This document shows, in pieces, positions 16,478-23,005 of a stretch of 23,005 nt of DNA. The notes beneath the pieces were generated by a model that saw only the letters and a list, made by a program, of their open reading frames with translations, had not been told where the DNA came from and did not search any database. Each line of letters starts with the position of its first letter. Position 1 is the stretch's first letter. The DNA is from CAZJYI01 sp964550025 (GTDB taxonomy: Bacteria; Verrucomicrobiota; Kiritimatiellia; UBA8416; CAYOBW01). The stretch spans positions 1 to 23,005 of the forward strand of contig CAZJYI010000166.1 in the NCBI GenBank assembly GCA_964550025.1, in the 5' to 3' direction. A program made the translations under genes and the position numbers.

Positions 16478-18442
16478 TCAACTCCAGACCACGGGCATGA
16501 ACACCGTCATTTCCGCCGTCCCGCGATTGCTCCAGGCGAAGTAGGGGACGAATGTTGTTTCAACGGTTCGCCACTCGGGTTTGTTCACGGTGCGGTACAT
16601 CCCGCCGTCGCCGGTCGAGCGCACCAGCACGTTCCCCCTGATCACGGTCACGCCGCCGAGAAAACCGGGTCGGAACTCGGCGCTTAGCTGCGTATCCCAC
16701 TTGAAGTAGACATCGAGGATTCCCGTTCCTTCCGGCAGATCCGGGGACTCGACGCAATAGACCAGCGGCCCGCGCTGAATCGCCACCTGGTTTCGGACTT
16801 CCTCGATACGCGGATGTCCCTCAACAAGGTTGACGGGCATCGGTATCTCCAGCGAAATCACGTCGCCCTTCTTCCAGACTCTGGAAACAGACGCATAGCT
16901 GCCGGGCGCCACCTCCACCTCGCTGCCGTTGACTCTCAGAGAAGCACGTTCTGCCCAGGCAGGAATACGGAGCATGATGTCAAACGCGTCATCCCTACAT
17001 TCATCGATCGTGATGTTCACCGCACCGTCCCACGGATAAGCGGTTTCCTGGCTCAACCTGAGCACAGAGCCGTCTGCCAGCCGTGTATCCAGCGTGTTTG
17101 CACCGTACAGGTTCACTGCCACGCCGTCATCCGTAAGACTGTATGCCCAGCCGGAGACCTTCGCGATCGTCCGGGCGAGGTTCGGCGGGCAGCAGAAGCA
17201 CTCAATGTACGGTTCGCGGTCGGCCGATTCCGTGCAATCACTCCGGTCGGAGTACTCGCGTTGCCCGTGGTTCATTCGCAGCGGATTGGCGTAGAAGTAC
17301 TTCAACCCGTCCGTGCTGATCCCGGCCATGGCGCTGTTGTAGAGCACGCGCTCCATGTGATCGGCGTGCGCGGCGTTGCCGTTGATTCCGAGCATGCGCC
17401 AGTTGAACATGGCACTGGCAATGTTGGCGCAGGTTTCATTGTAGGCCGTGGAGTTCGGCATCAGGTAGTCGTCCACAAAGGCCTCATGGACGGCGTTGTA
17501 GTCATCATGGCTGCCGTGATGCACCTGCCCGAAAGCGCCCGTGAGATACATCTTCCGTTCGGCGCTCGACCAGATCCGCTCCAGGGCATCCAGCACCGCT
17601 TTCTCGCCCGTCTCGGCATAGACATCGGCGGCGCCGGCATACAGGTAGAATCCGGTCACACAGTGGCCGACCGCCTCGGTCTCTTCGCGCAGCGGCGTTC
17701 TCATCTGGCACTGGTCGCCCGTGAACCAATAGGGAACGCTCTCATGCAACCCCAGCGGAACGGAGCCGCGCATATCGACGAAGACGCCGGCCAGTTCCAG
17801 GAACCTGGGATCGCCGACTTCGCGATACAGCTCAACCAGGCCCATGATCTGCGAAGGGTTGAAACCGAACCGGGCAAGCCGCTCCTCGCGCGGCACGAAC
17901 ACCGTGTAGAGATGCTCCGCGTGCTTGACGGCGAGATTCAGCCAGTTGGTCTTACCCGTGATCCGGTGGTGCACAACCGCGCCCGCTATGAAGTGACCGC
18001 CGTTGTACAGCTCATGGTCGGTCACCACCGCCCAATGGGGCTTGCCGAAAATCTGGTTGTGGGTGTGAATGTATCCGTCGCTCCGCTGCGCCTTTTCAAA
18101 CACGGCAACGATCTCATCCAACTCATCTACAATAGACGAATCGTTGTCCAGCGCGGAGATGTACAGCGCGGCCTCCATCCACTTGTAGAAATCGCCATCA
18201 TGCCAGAGCATCCCCTTCGCTTCGCCTTCCATGAGGCCGGCGGCGATCTTGAAGTTGTTGTAGGCGTGGCCGATGTCGCCTCTGAGCAATTCCCCCATGT
18301 GCGGCACGATGACCTCGGCACACAGCTTCGTCTTCTCCGCCCAGAACCCGTGCGTCCAGCGGCAGTCACCAATGCCGATGCTTCTGAACCTGACGTGGGG
18401 GCTGCGGGCATTGTCAAGGATGCCTCTGTGCGATGAACTCAT
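16478..18442 (-). CDS. GH127 beta-L-arabinofuranosidase, no signal peptide
   Basis: This 654-residue protein matches GH127 over its full length: an (alpha/alpha)6 barrel, then beta-sandwich domains. The active site aligns closely with Bifidobacterium HypBA1 (E322, E338, C340, C417, C418). Here E320 is the likely acid/base, E336 and C338 (NETC) and C417/C418 (ECFCCPPN) the zinc site, and C417 the nucleophile. The start at 18442 has GGAGGAA (18458-18452) 9 nt upstream. The frame continues back to 18550 without a signal peptide, so the enzyme should be cytosolic and act on imported oligosaccharides. Its stop directly abuts the downstream sulfatase gene, so they are co-transcribed. Other GH127 members have related specificities, so beta-L-arabinofuranose is the best but not certain substrate. 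Confidence 0.92.
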   Translation of the reverse strand: MSSSHRGILDNARSPHVRFRSIGIGDCRWTHGFWAEKTKLCAEVIVPHMGELLRGDIGHAYNNFKIAAGLMEGEAKGMLWHDGDFYKWMEAALYISALDNDSSIVDELDEIVAVFEKAQRSDGYIHTHNQIFGKPHWAVVTDHELYNGGHFIAGAVVHHRITGKTNWLNLAVKHAEHLYTVFVPREERLARFGFNPSQIMGLVELYREVGDPRFLELAGVFVDMRGSVPLGLHESVPYWFTGDQCQMRTPLREETEAVGHCVTGFYLYAGAADVYAETGEKAVLDALERIWSSAERKMYLTGAFGQVHHGSHDDYNAVHEAFVDDYLMPNSTAYNETCANIASAMFNWRMLGINGNAAHADHMERVLYNSAMAGISTDGLKYFYANPLRMNHGQREYSDRSDCTESADREPYIECFCCPPNLARTIAKVSGWAYSLTDDGVAVNLYGANTLDTRLADGSVLRLSQETAYPWDGAVNITIDECRDDAFDIMLRIPAWAERASLRVNGSEVEVAPGSYASVSRVWKKGDVISLEIPMPVNLVEGHPRIEEVRNQVAIQRGPLVYCVESPDLPEGTGILDVYFKWDTQLSAEFRPGFLGGVTVIRGNVLVRSTGDGGMYRTVNKPEWRTVETTFVPYFAWSNRGTAEMTVFMPVVWS

Positions 18443-18554
18443 GGATTCACGTTCCTCCAGGTCCTTCGAGTTCGTCCGAGCGCCGGCCCCATGCTCGAAT
18501 CCCCCTGCTGGTATGCACGACCAGGGAGAATGACACAGAGAGGCCGGCAAAGGA

Positions 18555-18584
18555 ATTGCGGATAGTGCAACAGGTATTGCGGAT
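18555..18584. repeat. Paired direct repeat ATTGCGGAT upstream of the GH127 gene
   Basis: ATTGCGGAT occurs at 18555-18563 and again at 18576-18584, exactly 21 bp apart (two helical turns). It lies in the 199-bp gap between the hydrolase and GH127 genes. The second copy, extended one base to TATTGCGGA, differs at one position from TATTGCAGA on the minus strand at 20899-20891, inside the regulator's palindrome. It may be an operator for the local regulator; this is a weak inference. Confidence 0.35.
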
Positions 18585-18641
18585 TTTACGCACGCCCCGC
18601 CCGATCCTCGCGTCAGAGGAGGGACGGACCGGCTGCCGCCC

Positions 18642-20732
18642 TCACGGTGTACGTCCGGGATTCGGGTCGCGGTATTCTTCTTTCACATACGGCTTTGTAC
18701 GCTCTACGTACGTTCCGCCTTCCCAGCGCATGTTCCGGAAGCGCGCCCTGGCCAACGCATCATCCTTGGTCATCATGTTGTCCTTCGTATACGCGTCATC
18801 GGCTTCCCTGTAGTACGTTTCGTCCCATCCACTGACCCTGTCGGGCAGCCTGCCGAGGTCGACCGTGTACCGGTTGCCGTGTTTTGCCGCGTGCCTTGCC
18901 GCCACGTTCGCGGCCACGCGCTTGTAGTTCTTCTCCACTTCGTGTTTCAGCGAATGCGCGGAACGCAGCGTAAGGCGCGACAGCTTGTGCCAGTCATCCA
19001 GCTCCCATCCGAATGGATTGCGCAGATCGGCAGTCTTGATCCGTATCGTGTTCCAGCCCTCTTTCGGCATCTCGAAAAAACCGTAGAAAGCGTGCTCACG
19101 GTTGTTGGCTTCCATGAACTTGCGCTCGGCAACGACCCCCATCTTCATGCCGGCTTCCGGTGCGTTCACCTCTACGACCAGCTCCGCCCCCCTGGGGCCC
19201 ATGTAGCGTGCATCCGCTATCTTGCGCGTATCAATACTCCACCAATGCCCGTTGGCCAGGCTCCCGCTCCAGTCGCGGAGTCCCGCAGAGAAATCATCAA
19301 TCAGACGTTCTCGCATGGGGCGTGGTTTCACGCCGGCAGCTCGCAGCTCCTCAGGCCACGCAAAAGCGTACTCGCTGGTCGCCGCCATCTCATTCAATCC
19401 ATGATAGCGGTGGCTCGGCGCGTCAATCGGGTCAATCGCGTAAATCACGTTGGCAAACGCAAACAGGGGTTCGTCGTCATACATGACCGGACACTTGACC
19501 TGCCAACTCCCGTCCTTGTTCGCCCCGGGGACGGCGGTGGTCCAGAACCTCGTCAACGGATTGCGGCCGTCCGTGAAATACGCTTCGACCCTTTTGAGCT
19601 TCAGCTTCGTTTCGGGCGGTTTGACACGGAACACAGGTATCCCGTCATCCTGCTCGAGCAACAGCTCGGACTCCGGCGTCTCGGGAAAAGTGAACGCGCC
19701 CTTCAGCTTGTCCTGAAACCAAAGGTAGTCGGCAACCATCGTCTCGGGCGGGAACGCGTGATTGAAGTTGGCGCAGGAAACGTACCGCCTGTCGACCTTC
19801 ACCCGCTTCAACGCCTCCAGGCAATTCCAGTCCGGCGCATTGAAGTCGTTGGACGCACCAAGCAGCAGTACCGGCGCGTGCATCTTCTCCCAGTATGTCC
19901 GCCACTCGAGCGTTTCCCGGAACAGCTTCAACCGTTCCCCCTCCAGGCGGAGATGACGGGTGTTGCCGGTGACGATCGGATGCACGTCCATGAAGCCGCC
20001 CGCGCCTCCGACGGACGGCACAATTGCCGTAACGCGCGGATCGACACTCTGGTAGACGGTCAGCGACCCCCCCGTCGAATGTCCGCGAATGCCGATCTTC
20101 CCCGGGTTCACCTGCGGTTGCCGCTGCATGAAACTGATGATCCGCCGGCCGGACATCTGGCGCGGGAACTGCCAGTTGTTGCGCGGGCTCGCTACCGCAT
20201 CGATCGTCTTCTCGCTCGCCTGGAACGGGCCGTCCGGACCGCGCTGGCTCTGTGCATCCAGGACGCCCCAATCGGTATTGGGCAAACCCGCGGCGCGGCT
20301 GCCCATCGTGTTGTGTTCGTTCTGGTTCGGGTTGAAACACGCATATCCCAGCTTGGCGAAGTTCACCGCTCCATCCTCACTGCCGGACTGTGGCCCGCCG
20401 TGCGTGTTGAGGATGGCCGGCAGGTCCTTGCCGCCCTTGGGATACGCCCAGTGCCCGCACACGATCGTCTTCCTGCCCTGGAACGTGCCGACCGTCAACT
20501 GCACCCAGTGTACTACAATCCCGCCCTCGCGCTCCCAGGCCTTGTGAAACACAGCCTCCAGCGGGTTGTGCCGGTCGTAGTGCTTGTTGTAACCGTCCCA
20601 GATCTCTTCAATCGAACGGGGTACATCTTTGGGATCCGTTATCCTCGGCACCTCGCCCGTACCCCAGATGTCCATCGCCATGACAGCCGAGCTCTGAAGC
20701 AGGGCCGCCAGTATCAAATGCTCTCTCTTCAT
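18642..20732 (-). CDS. Exported alpha/beta hydrolase, acetyl-xylan-esterase-like
   Basis: This 696-residue protein has a signal peptide (MKREHLILAALLQSSAVMA). Residues about 60-370 form an alpha/beta-hydrolase domain of the acetyl xylan esterase / prolyl oligopeptidase-like type. An oxyanion-side NTHGGP lies at 109-114, the nucleophile S219 in GHSTGG, a candidate acid D296 in ASNDFNAP, and the candidate histidine H325 in NFNHAFPPE. After a beta-rich stretch, residues about 475-600 (LIDDFSAGLRDWSG, EGWNTIRIKTADL) look like a carbohydrate-binding beta-sandwich. It is the first gene of the leftward group and lies divergent to the regulator at 20919. Removing acetyl or other acyl groups from a polysaccharide is the likely job, but esterase versus peptidase cannot be decided from sequence alone. 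The start has only a weak ribosome binding site. Confidence 0.82.
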   Translation of the reverse strand: MKREHLILAALLQSSAVMAMDIWGTGEVPRITDPKDVPRSIEEIWDGYNKHYDRHNPLEAVFHKAWEREGGIVVHWVQLTVGTFQGRKTIVCGHWAYPKGGKDLPAILNTHGGPQSGSEDGAVNFAKLGYACFNPNQNEHNTMGSRAAGLPNTDWGVLDAQSQRGPDGPFQASEKTIDAVASPRNNWQFPRQMSGRRIISFMQRQPQVNPGKIGIRGHSTGGSLTVYQSVDPRVTAIVPSVGGAGGFMDVHPIVTGNTRHLRLEGERLKLFRETLEWRTYWEKMHAPVLLLGASNDFNAPDWNCLEALKRVKVDRRYVSCANFNHAFPPETMVADYLWFQDKLKGAFTFPETPESELLLEQDDGIPVFRVKPPETKLKLKRVEAYFTDGRNPLTRFWTTAVPGANKDGSWQVKCPVMYDDEPLFAFANVIYAIDPIDAPSHRYHGLNEMAATSEYAFAWPEELRAAGVKPRPMRERLIDDFSAGLRDWSGSLANGHWWSIDTRKIADARYMGPRGAELVVEVNAPEAGMKMGVVAERKFMEANNREHAFYGFFEMPKEGWNTIRIKTADLRNPFGWELDDWHKLSRLTLRSAHSLKHEVEKNYKRVAANVAARHAAKHGNRYTVDLGRLPDRVSGWDETYYREADDAYTKDNMMTKDDALARARFRNMRWEGGTYVERTKPYVKEEYRDPNPGRTP

Positions 20733-20918
20733 GCGGATTTCTTTGTTCCCAGTCCATGCGCTTCAGACTCGAAGGGGCTGACTCTCTGGGGTATCTCCCG
20801 CCAGTCCCGAATCCTACCAGCCCCGAGTCATTCCTGACTATTTCTAAATCCGCGCTTGATTCGGTGCGTTGCGCTAACTATTGTACTTGTTCTGCAATAG
20901 TTCATAGTAGATGCCGCC
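20733..20918. promoter_or_regulatory. Divergent control region between hydrolase operon and regulator
   Basis: This 186-bp region separates the two divergent genes and must hold the promoters of both. On the plus strand a plausible regulator promoter is TTGATT (20856-20861), 17 bp, TATTGT (20879-20884). The palindrome at 20876-20902 covers its -10 box. I cannot pick a clear promoter for the leftward operon. Confidence 0.45.
20876..20902. promoter_or_regulatory. Palindromic operator at the regulator promoter
   Basis: Inverted 8-bp arms AACTATTG (20876-20883) and CAATAGTT (20895-20902) are separated by 11 bp. The site spans the predicted -10 box and transcription start of the gene at 20919, which suits autorepression and possibly control of the divergent hydrolase. 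Binding by the local regulator is inferred. Confidence 0.5.
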
Positions 20919-21986
20919 ATGCCCGCACCGTCAACAAAGTCGATTGAGGTCGCCAATATCCTGCGCAAGCGGATTGACCGCGGCGACTACGCCGCGCAAC
21001 TGCCCGGGATGAACGTCCTGGCCAGGGAACTGGGCGTGAACGGTCGCACGGTGATGCGCGGCGTCGAAGCGCTCGAAGCCGAAGGGGTCGTGAAGCGCGT
21101 TCCCTGCCAGGGCACGTTTGTCACTCGTCTGAGACGGGAGCGCACAAACACGATTGGCGCTGTACTCATCGCCCCGGCCGCTCCCCCGGGCAGTCAGCTC
21201 GTGGCCGGTATGCAGTCGGCTGCCGGCGAGGCCTCCCAGGCGCTCGCCCTCAAGGCCTACAGCGGGAAGGACGGAACACAGCTTCCGAAGATCCGCGACT
21301 TGGTGGGGCGTGCACGCGTCGACGGGCTGGTTCTGTGGCTGCCCGCTGAGACCGAACGCGAAGCCATTGCCTACCTTCAGGGTCAGAACGTGCCGTGTGT
21401 CCTGGTTCCGGAGCCCGACCTCGAGATAGCCAAAGACGTACATACCGTTTCCAACGCGGACTCCGGCGCCGCGGCCGATGTCATGACGCACCTCATCGGA
21501 CTGGGGCATCGTGACATTGCTTTCGTGGGGGAGGCCTCCATGGGAGAGACGGTCTATCGCCGCCACCGATACGGGCAGTATTGCCGCAGCCTTGGGATCG
21601 CCGGGCTGACGCCGCGGGATGCACTGAACATTGCCGGGGTGCATGCGCGGGATGAAGTCCCCGAGCTGGATCCGGAGGGCGTCGCGGCTCTGCGCGAGGT
21701 GACCGCCGTGTTCTGTGAAACCGACCGCGTCGCCGCAATAGTGCACCAGGCATGTGTGCGCGAGGGCATACGCATACCGGATGACCTCGCGGTCGTCGGC
21801 TACGACAACATCGACCTCGCGCGCTGGCTCAACCTGACCACGGTGGAACAACATTTCGAAGAGATCGGACGCAAAGCCGTCAAGCTGCTGCTCGACGACA
21901 TAGAAGGCAACCTGGCCGAGCCGGTCCATCTCGAGGTGACGTCGGAGCTCATCATCAGGGGGTCGACGCGGCGGGAGATGGCGTGA
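20919..21986 (+). CDS. GntR-type HTH / LacI-type sensor transcriptional regulator (AraR-like architecture)
   Basis: This 355-residue protein has two domains. Residues 1-72 are a GntR winged helix: ANILRKRIDRGDYAAQLPGMNVLARELGVNGRTVMRGVEALEAEGVVKRV, then a wing ending GTFV. Residues about 75-350 are a LacI/GalR-type sugar-binding domain, recognisable by IGAVLIAP, VDGLVLW, HLIGLGHRDIAFVG, ALREVTAVFCETDR and the DDLAVVGYDNIDLARWLNLTTVEQ signature. GntR-LacI hybrids such as Bacillus AraR are sugar-released repressors; AraR responds to L-arabinose. With a GH127 arabinofuranosidase gene next door, an arabinose-type ligand is a reasonable guess, but the specificity is not readable here. The ATG at 20919 has no clear Shine-Dalgarno sequence. 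The gene is divergent to the hydrolase operon and upstream of the DUF5703-type gene. Confidence 0.9.
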   Translation: MPAPSTKSIEVANILRKRIDRGDYAAQLPGMNVLARELGVNGRTVMRGVEALEAEGVVKRVPCQGTFVTRLRRERTNTIGAVLIAPAAPPGSQLVAGMQSAAGEASQALALKAYSGKDGTQLPKIRDLVGRARVDGLVLWLPAETEREAIAYLQGQNVPCVLVPEPDLEIAKDVHTVSNADSGAAADVMTHLIGLGHRDIAFVGEASMGETVYRRHRYGQYCRSLGIAGLTPRDALNIAGVHARDEVPELDPEGVAALREVTAVFCETDRVAAIVHQACVREGIRIPDDLAVVGYDNIDLARWLNLTTVEQHFEEIGRKAVKLLLDDIEGNLAEPVHLEVTSELIIRGSTRREMA

Positions 21987-22001
21987 ATGAAGAAAGAGAG
22001 T

Positions 22002-22082
22002 CGGTTGACGATTGCGGGCGACGATTACTGATCACGAGGGGAGAAATCGTCCAACGTAATCGTCGCCCGCAATCGTTAACCG
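22002..22082. repeat. Large hairpin between regulator and DUF5703-type gene
   Basis: Arms of 27 bp (22002-22028 and 22056-22082) pair with a single G-T wobble around a 27-nt loop. It begins 16 nt after the regulator stop and ends 28 nt before the next ATG, leaving the ribosome binding site free. No T-run follows. The arm contains ACGATT...GGGCGACGATT, resembling the right arm of the 4833-4885 hairpin, so both may belong to one dispersed palindrome family. A terminator or attenuator role is possible. Confidence 0.7.
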
Positions 22083-22097
22083 GAATAGACAAGGACG

Positions 22098-22105
22098 AAA
22101 GGAGA
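22098..22105 (+). promoter_or_regulatory. Ribosome binding site of the DUF5703-type gene
   Basis: AAAGGAGA ends 4 nt before the ATG at 22110, a strong Shine-Dalgarno match. It confirms this start although the gene is cut by the window edge. Confidence 0.75.
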
Positions 22106-22109
22106 TCAC

Positions 22110-23005
22110 ATGAGAGGAATCCGGTACATCGGGGTCGCACTATCCTGCGTGATGGCAAACCTGCTGGTTGCTGAGGAGGCGTTGGGCAGAGTGCAACGAT
22201 ACAATGTGGTGTGGGACAGCCCGTCTGCCGATCGCTCGGGGCAGATGCCGCTGGGCAATGGAGACATTGCCGCCGGGGTCTATGCGATCGAGGACGGCGA
22301 TCTGTACCTGCTGCTGGCGAAGAATGACGCGCTGACCTACAACGGGGACATCTTCAAGACGGGCAGGGCGAAGGTCTCGCTGAGCCCGAATCCCTTCGCG
22401 AAGGGCAAGCCGTTCAAGCAGACGCTCGACCTGGCAACGGGATCGATTGTGATCGAGGCCGACGGGATAACCCTACGCGTGTGGGCCGATGCCAACAAGC
22501 CGGTCTATCACGTGCAGATCGACTCGCCGAGGGACATTTCCGTGAGCGCCACCTCGGACCTGTGGAAGCGAATTGACGGATGTCAGTGGAATTGCACGAA
22601 AGAACCGATCGATCCGCCGACCCAGGACGTGCGACAGGAACGCGACGGCAAGATTCTGTGGTACTTCCCCGTCGGTGACCGCAGTGTTTATCCGGCTGAT
22701 TTGGAGTACTACGAGGTGAAGCACATGGCCGGGGAGTATCCCGATCCGTATCGTTTCAACACGTTCGGCAACCTCCTGGACAGCCCCGACCTGAAGCTGA
22801 AGGACGGCGTTCTGAGTGGGACCGGCAAGACGTTCGACCTCCGCATTCATTCCCTCTGCGCCCAGGAGCCCGATATCAACAAGTGGATCGGGCGGCTCGA
22901 AAGACAGGCCAAGCAGCCGATGGATACTGCCGCAGACTGGCGGGCGCACTGCAAATGGTGGTCGGATTTCTGGAACAAGAGCTGGATCACGGTGACCGAC
23001 AACAC
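22110..23005 (+). CDS. Secreted DUF5703 / GH95-like glycosidase, N-terminal part (3' end outside window)
   Basis: The first 298 codons of a longer gene are present, with no stop before the window ends. The protein begins with a signal peptide (MRGIRYIGVALSCVMANLLVAEEALG). It continues with VVWDSPSADRSGQMPLGNGDIAAGVYAIEDGDLYLLLAKNDA, the pattern of the DUF5703 N-terminal beta-sandwich found in PVC and Bacteroidetes proteins related to GH95 (alpha-L-fucosidase / alpha-L-galactosidase). Near the right edge, CKWWSDFWNKSWI matches the W-W-x-x-F-W-x-x-S motif that precedes the (alpha/alpha)6 barrel in these enzymes. The catalytic domain lies beyond the window, so substrate and activity cannot be judged. 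Its position beside the sugar-sensing regulator and the GH127-sulfatase operon supports a role in the same glycan pathway. Confidence 0.8.
   Translation, partial: MRGIRYIGVALSCVMANLLVAEEALGRVQRYNVVWDSPSADRSGQMPLGNGDIAAGVYAIEDGDLYLLLAKNDALTYNGDIFKTGRAKVSLSPNPFAKGKPFKQTLDLATGSIVIEADGITLRVWADANKPVYHVQIDSPRDISVSATSDLWKRIDGCQWNCTKEPIDPPTQDVRQERDGKILWYFPVGDRSVYPADLEYYEVKHMAGEYPDPYRFNTFGNLLDSPDLKLKDGVLSGTGKTFDLRIHSLCAQEPDINKWIGRLERQAKQPMDTAADWRAHCKWWSDFWNKSWITVTDN

Noticed and set aside
16814..18436. 540-codon open frame on the plus strand opposite the GH127 gene
   Set aside because: It is antisense to a GH127 enzyme whose active-site residues are all present, and has no family resemblance of its own.
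18879..20837. 652-codon open frame on the plus strand opposite the alpha/beta hydrolase gene
   Set aside because: It is antisense to a well-supported hydrolase and shows no domain or signal peptide. Its composition (rich in R, H, P, V) is that of a mirrored frame.
22002..22082. CRISPR repeat or short inverted-repeat transposon
   Set aside because: There is a single hairpin with a 27-nt loop, no repeat-spacer periodicity, no transposase and no flanking target duplication.

Overview
The window is GC-rich (my estimate is a little over 60 %), densely coding bacterial DNA. It looks like a member of the PVC superphylum (Planctomycetota / Verrucomicrobiota / Kiritimatiellota / Lentisphaerota). The reasons are two large exported multiheme proteins of the hydrazine-synthase-alpha-like family, an iduronate-2-sulfatase-type sulfatase, a GH127 enzyme, a DUF5703-type glycosidase, and a GntR-LacI hybrid regulator. 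The phylum is inferred from gene content only; there is no rRNA or other marker gene here.

Layout. (1) 380-4765 (+): one very large gene for a TIR - CHAT - STAND/NB-ARC ATPase - TPR protein. It has two potential effector domains, an NTPase switch and a repeat sensor, the architecture of an immune or programmed-death switch. A strong hairpin follows it (4833-4885). (2) 4956-7790 and 8788-12720 (+): two paralogous secreted proteins with a beta-propeller and a C-terminal multiheme region, each with galactose-binding-like beta-sandwich modules. Between them is a complete VapBC-type toxin-antitoxin pair (7983-8686), whose promoter is embedded in a perfect 12-bp inverted repeat. (3) 20732-12783 (-): a probable carbohydrate operon read leftward. 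It encodes an exported alpha/beta hydrolase (acetyl-xylan-esterase-like), a GH127 beta-L-arabinofuranosidase with no signal peptide, and an exported fusion of a sulfatase to a GH42-like beta-galactosidase. (4) 20919-21986 (+): a divergent GntR-HTH / LacI-sensor regulator with AraR-like architecture and a palindrome over its own promoter. (5) A 27-bp-stem hairpin (22002-22082), then the start of a DUF5703/GH95-like secreted glycosidase that runs off the window's right edge.

Regions 3-5 read as a polysaccharide-utilisation locus for a sulfated, acylated glycan containing arabinose and/or galactose, controlled by a sugar-sensing repressor. The multiheme propeller proteins may act at the cell surface or in the periplasm on related material, but their reaction is unknown. 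The candidates for something new are the dual-effector TIR-CHAT-STAND protein, the sulfatase-GH42 fusion, the lectin-decorated hydrazine-synthase-like pair, and a family of ACGA-rich palindromes downstream of genes.
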